A stretch of DNA of 64,000 nt, taken from the NCBI RefSeq assembly GCF_023015885.1, contig NZ_JALKBE010000008.1:62001-126000 (forward strand), written 5' to 3'. The stretch is from Aliiroseovarius sp. S1123. GTDB lineage: Bacteria > Pseudomonadota > Alphaproteobacteria > Rhodobacterales > Rhodobacteraceae. A program made the translations under genes and the position numbers. How positions within the stretch are numbered: position 1 is the stretch's first letter; each line of letters opens with the position of its first letter. The notes beneath the pieces were generated by a model, which saw only the letters and a program-made list of their open reading frames with translations, was not told where the DNA came from and made no database searches. Positions 61,591 to 64,000 of the stretch are shown here, piece by piece.

Positions 61591-62859
61591 ATGGCGAATA
61601 ATTCCTCTGGTGACAGCAAGAACACGCTCTACTGCTCGTTCTGCGGTAAAAGCCAGCACGAGGTGCGCAAACTGATTGCGGGCCCGACGGTGTTCATCTG
61701 CGATGAATGTGTTGAGCTGTGCATGGATATCATCCGTGAAGAAACCAAGTCGTCGGGGCTGAAAACTTCGGATGGGGTTCCGACACCGCAGGATATCTGT
61801 CAGGTTTTGGACGATTACGTGATCGGGCAGGGGCATGCCAAGCGCGTGCTGTCTGTGGCGGTTCACAACCATTATAAACGTCTGAACCATGCCGCCTCCA
61901 ACGGCGACGAGATTGAGCTGGCGAAGTCCAACATCATGCTGATCGGCCCGACAGGCTGCGGTAAGACGCTGCTGGCCCAGACGCTGGCGCGCATTCTGGA
62001 TGTGCCGTTCACCATGGCTGACGCTACCACGCTGACCGAAGCCGGTTACGTGGGCGAGGACGTGGAAAACATCATTCTGAAGCTGCTGCAGGCATCCGAA
62101 TACAATGTGGAACGTGCGCAGCGCGGCATCGTCTATATCGATGAGGTCGACAAGATCACCCGCAAATCGGACAATCCCTCGATCACCCGCGACGTATCGG
62201 GCGAGGGTGTGCAGCAAGCGCTGCTGAAGATCATGGAAGGCACTGTGGCCTCGGTTCCGCCGCAAGGTGGCCGCAAGCACCCTCAGCAGGAATTCCTGCA
62301 AGTGGACACCACGAACATTCTGTTCATCTGTGGTGGCGCCTTCGCCGGTCTGGACAAGATCATCGCGCAGCGCGGCAAAGGTTCGGCGATGGGCTTTGGT
62401 GCTGACGTGCGTGAGAACGACGACCGCGGCGTGGGCGAACTGTTCAAAGAGCTGGAACCGGAAGATCTGCTGAAATTCGGCCTGATCCCGGAATTTGTTG
62501 GCCGTCTGCCGGTGATTGCAACGCTGGAAGATCTGGACGCGGAAGCTCTGGTCACAATCCTGACTGCACCGAAGAACGCTCTGGTCAAGCAATACCAGCG
62601 CCTGTTCGAACTGGAAGACGCACAGCTGACCTTCACCGAAGACGCGCTGAAAGCCATCGCGAAACGCGCCATTGAGCGTAAGACCGGTGCACGCGGGCTG
62701 CGCTCGATCATGGAAGACATCCTGCTGGACACGATGTTCGACCTGCCGGGCCTTGAGAACGTGGACGAGGTGGTCGTGAATGACGAGGCGGTGACCTCGG
62801 ACGCCAAGCCGCTGATCATCTATGCGGACACCGCGAAGGAAGAAGTGACCGCCAGCTAA
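61591..62859 (+). CDS. clpX: ClpX, ATPase subunit of the ClpXP protease
   Basis: AAA+ unfoldase of 422 residues that feeds proteins to ClpP. The N-terminal zinc domain has CSFCGK and CDECVELC. Walker A is GPTGCGKT (near 120), Walker [11 protein letters not shown], pore-loop region GYVGED, and sensor segments near the C-terminus. Length and organisation are standard. A strong terminator follows. Confidence 0.98.
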   Translation: MANNSSGDSKNTLYCSFCGKSQHEVRKLIAGPTVFICDECVELCMDIIREETKSSGLKTSDGVPTPQDICQVLDDYVIGQGHAKRVLSVAVHNHYKRLNHAASNGDEIELAKSNIMLIGPTGCGKTLLAQTLARILDVPFTMADATTLTEAGYVGEDVENIILKLLQASEYNVERAQRGIVYIDEVDKITRKSDNPSITRDVSGEGVQQALLKIMEGTVASVPPQGGRKHPQQEFLQVDTTNILFICGGAFAGLDKIIAQRGKGSAMGFGADVRENDDRGVGELFKELEPEDLLKFGLIPEFVGRLPVIATLEDLDAEALVTILTAPKNALVKQYQRLFELEDAQLTFTEDALKAIAKRAIERKTGARGLRSIMEDILLDTMFDLPGLENVDEVVVNDEAVTSDAKPLIIYADTAKEEVTAS

Positions 62860-62890
62860 ACGCGCGTGAACTGATTCCCAAAAGCATTAC

Positions 62891-62917
62891 AAAGCCATCG
62901 CCGTGCGCGGTGGCTTT
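62891..62917 (+). terminator. Terminator after clpX
   Basis: Eleven-base arms AAAGCCATCGC and GCGGTGGCTTT (one wobble) around CGTGC, followed by TCCTTTT, 31 bases after the clpX stop. Confidence 0.85.
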
Positions 62918-63045
62918 TCCTTTTGCGACCTGCCTACGTGCGAAACTGGCTTCAAATCGCGCAAGGATCGTGGATTAGAGGGCAAAGCTCTGGACCTTCG
63001 GCCTGCCATGGGCCATATCAAGTGTAAGAAATTTCGGAGATCGAC

Positions 63046-63417
63046 ATGCGGCTTCTTTCGCTTCTGACATGGTACCACAGTGAGACGATCGGAACCTGGC
63101 TGTTCACCCGCCGTAAAGGCGTGAAAGTCGGGCAAGACGATCAGGGAAACGTCTTCTATCGCAATCAGGACGACAGCCGCCGCTGGGTGATCTATAACGG
63201 CGAGCCCGAGGCTAGCCGCGTCAGCCCCGATTGGCATGGCTGGCTGCATCACACGTTCGACAATTGCCCGGAAGACAAGCCGCTGGCCCACAAAGAGTGG
63301 GAAAAGCCGCATCAGGACAACCTGACGGGTACGGTGTTGGCCTATGCGCCTGTTGGGTCCCTGCGTCAGGCCGCCCCGGCCGAGCGTAGCGACTATGACG
63401 CTTGGCAGCCCGAATAA
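63046..63417 (+). CDS. NDUFA12-type NADH:ubiquinone oxidoreductase accessory subunit
   Basis: Complex I accessory subunit homologous to mitochondrial NDUFA12/B17.2, 123 residues. Family features are the N-terminal [35 protein letters not shown] and the W-H-G-W-L-H-H segment, followed by PHQDNLTGT. It is typical of alphaproteobacteria. It is followed by mlaD, a neighbour order I recognise in Rhodobacteraceae. Confidence 0.93.
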   Translation: MRLLSLLTWYHSETIGTWLFTRRKGVKVGQDDQGNVFYRNQDDSRRWVIYNGEPEASRVSPDWHGWLHHTFDNCPEDKPLAHKEWEKPHQDNLTGTVLAYAPVGSLRQAAPAERSDYDAWQPE

Positions 63418-63462
63418 GCCGGACAAGTCCACCGATCAGCGAGTACACGAGGGTCGTTTCCT

Positions 63463-63921
63463 ATGAGCAATAGCCACACAACCGAGGTCGTGACCGGCAG
63501 CATCGTGCTGGTGGTTGCTGTTGGGTTCCTGCTGTATGCGGGCCAGATCGTGGGTCTGTCCGGGACAGGGACGACGAATAGCTATACCGCCTCCTTCCGC
63601 ACGGCAGACGGTATCTCGATTGGGACGGATGTGCGTCTGGGCGGCGTTAAAGTCGGCGCCGTGACCGACATCACACTGAACCCGGACACGTTCCGCGCGG
63701 ATGCGGATTTCACGGTGCAGTCGGATGTGGCTTTGCCGGAAGACACCGCCATCATCATCTCGTCCGAGGGGCTTTTAGGTGGCAACTACGTCGAGCTTCT
63801 GCCCGGCGGATCGCCTTTCAACCTGGAACCCGGCGCCGAGATTGAAGACACTCAGGGCTCGGTCAGCCTTGTGCAGTTGCTGCTGAAATACGTCGCTGGT
63901 GGCGAGGATAGCGCCGAGTGA
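63463..63921 (+). CDS. mlaD: MlaD-type phospholipid-transport MCE protein
   Basis: Periplasmic MCE-domain subunit of the Mla system that moves phospholipids between the membranes, 152 residues. One N-terminal helix (about 10-30) anchors it, then the MCE domain begins YTASFRTADGISIGTDVRLGGVKVG and ends near LPGGSPF. Length is normal. The rest of the Mla operon is not in the window. Its stop overlaps the start of the next gene. Confidence 0.93.
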   Translation: MSNSHTTEVVTGSIVLVVAVGFLLYAGQIVGLSGTGTTNSYTASFRTADGISIGTDVRLGGVKVGAVTDITLNPDTFRADADFTVQSDVALPEDTAIIISSEGLLGGNYVELLPGGSPFNLEPGAEIEDTQGSVSLVQLLLKYVAGGEDSAE

Positions 63922-64000
63922 TCCGTGCCGCTGTAACCCTGTCCGCCGCCCTGTTCGCGGCCAGCACGGCTTGGGCTGAAACCGCCAAGGCGTCAGGTGC
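63918..64000 (+). CDS. Secreted protein, truncated by window end (probably DUF2155)
   Basis: Only 27 codons are visible, starting at a GTG that overlaps the mlaD stop by four bases. They encode a signal peptide (RAAVTLSAALFAASTAWAE). In Rhodobacteraceae the gene after mlaD commonly encodes a DUF2155 protein; I base the name on that order alone. Confidence 0.55.
   Translation, partial: MIRAAVTLSAALFAASTAWAETAKASG

Noticed and set aside
1-64000. Mobile elements, CRISPR arrays, rRNA and tRNA genes
   Set aside because: No transposase or integrase, no regularly spaced direct repeats, and no recognisable tRNA or rRNA segment was seen in any gap.

Overview
The window comes from a marine Roseobacter-group alphaproteobacterium (Rhodobacteraceae). 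This rests on crotonyl-CoA carboxylase/reductase (ethylmalonyl-CoA pathway), a LuxR/LuxI pair of roseobacter type, B12-dependent NrdJ, a DUF1489 gene, creatinase beside a spermidine/putrescine-type ABC transporter, the order NDUFA12-MlaD-secreted protein, high GC, and a family-typical intergenic string near 7360. There are no rRNA or tRNA genes, insertion sequences, phage genes or CRISPR arrays that I can support.

Layout. 0.2-7.3 kb (+): a membrane acyltransferase, ccr, a small ORF with luxR and luxI, a RecD-like helicase and an SDR. 7.4-19.0 kb (-): a TSUP exporter with a TIGR02186 protein, a BMP-type nucleoside ABC transporter followed by purine nucleoside phosphorylase, rimI-tsaB-NifU, DUF2267 and Usp proteins, a class IV aminotransferase and DUF1489. 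19.2-21.4 kb (+): nrdJ with a strong terminator. 21.8-53.4 kb: a large surface or exopolysaccharide locus. 53.4-60.6 kb (+): a metallophosphatase, creatinase and a Pot-type ABC transporter. 60.8-64 kb (+): clpP, clpX, NDUFA12, mlaD and a truncated secreted protein.

The polysaccharide locus has four blocks. (1) 21.8-25.8 kb (+): a sulfotransferase, 2-oxoacid dehydrogenase E1 alpha and beta, and a fusion of a lipoyl domain, a peripheral-subunit-binding domain and a PglD/NeuD-like left-handed beta-helix acyltransferase. (2) 25.8-38.6 kb (-): a FlaA1/PglF-type dehydratase, glycosyltransferases, scattered GtrA/GtrB/GT-C genes, rfbF-rfbG-rfbH-like genes for a CDP-3,6-dideoxyhexose, an SDR and an O-acyltransferase. 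(3) 39.2-49.8 kb (-): Wzc-like tyrosine autokinase, a pectate-lyase-like protein, Wzx, Wzy, an ExoF/Wza-like export protein, glycosyltransferases and a second sulfotransferase. (4) 50.0-53.4 kb (+): PglC-like phosphoglycosyltransferase, a formyltransferase-like protein, PIG-L deacetylase and a DegT aminotransferase. Together these look like a Wzx/Wzy polymer started on a bacillosamine-like sugar, carrying sulfate, O-acyl and dideoxyhexose decorations.

The best candidate for an undescribed system is block 1. An E1 dehydrogenase is encoded beside a lipoyl carrier whose usual E2 catalytic domain is replaced by a sugar N-acyltransferase. I infer that a 2-oxoacid-derived acyl group may pass from lipoyl-lysine straight to an amino sugar without coenzyme A. 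A second point is an RfbH-like enzyme with the dehydrase histidine but without the iron-sulfur cysteines, which fits a ColD-like reaction and the absence of an RfbI/DdhD reductase here.
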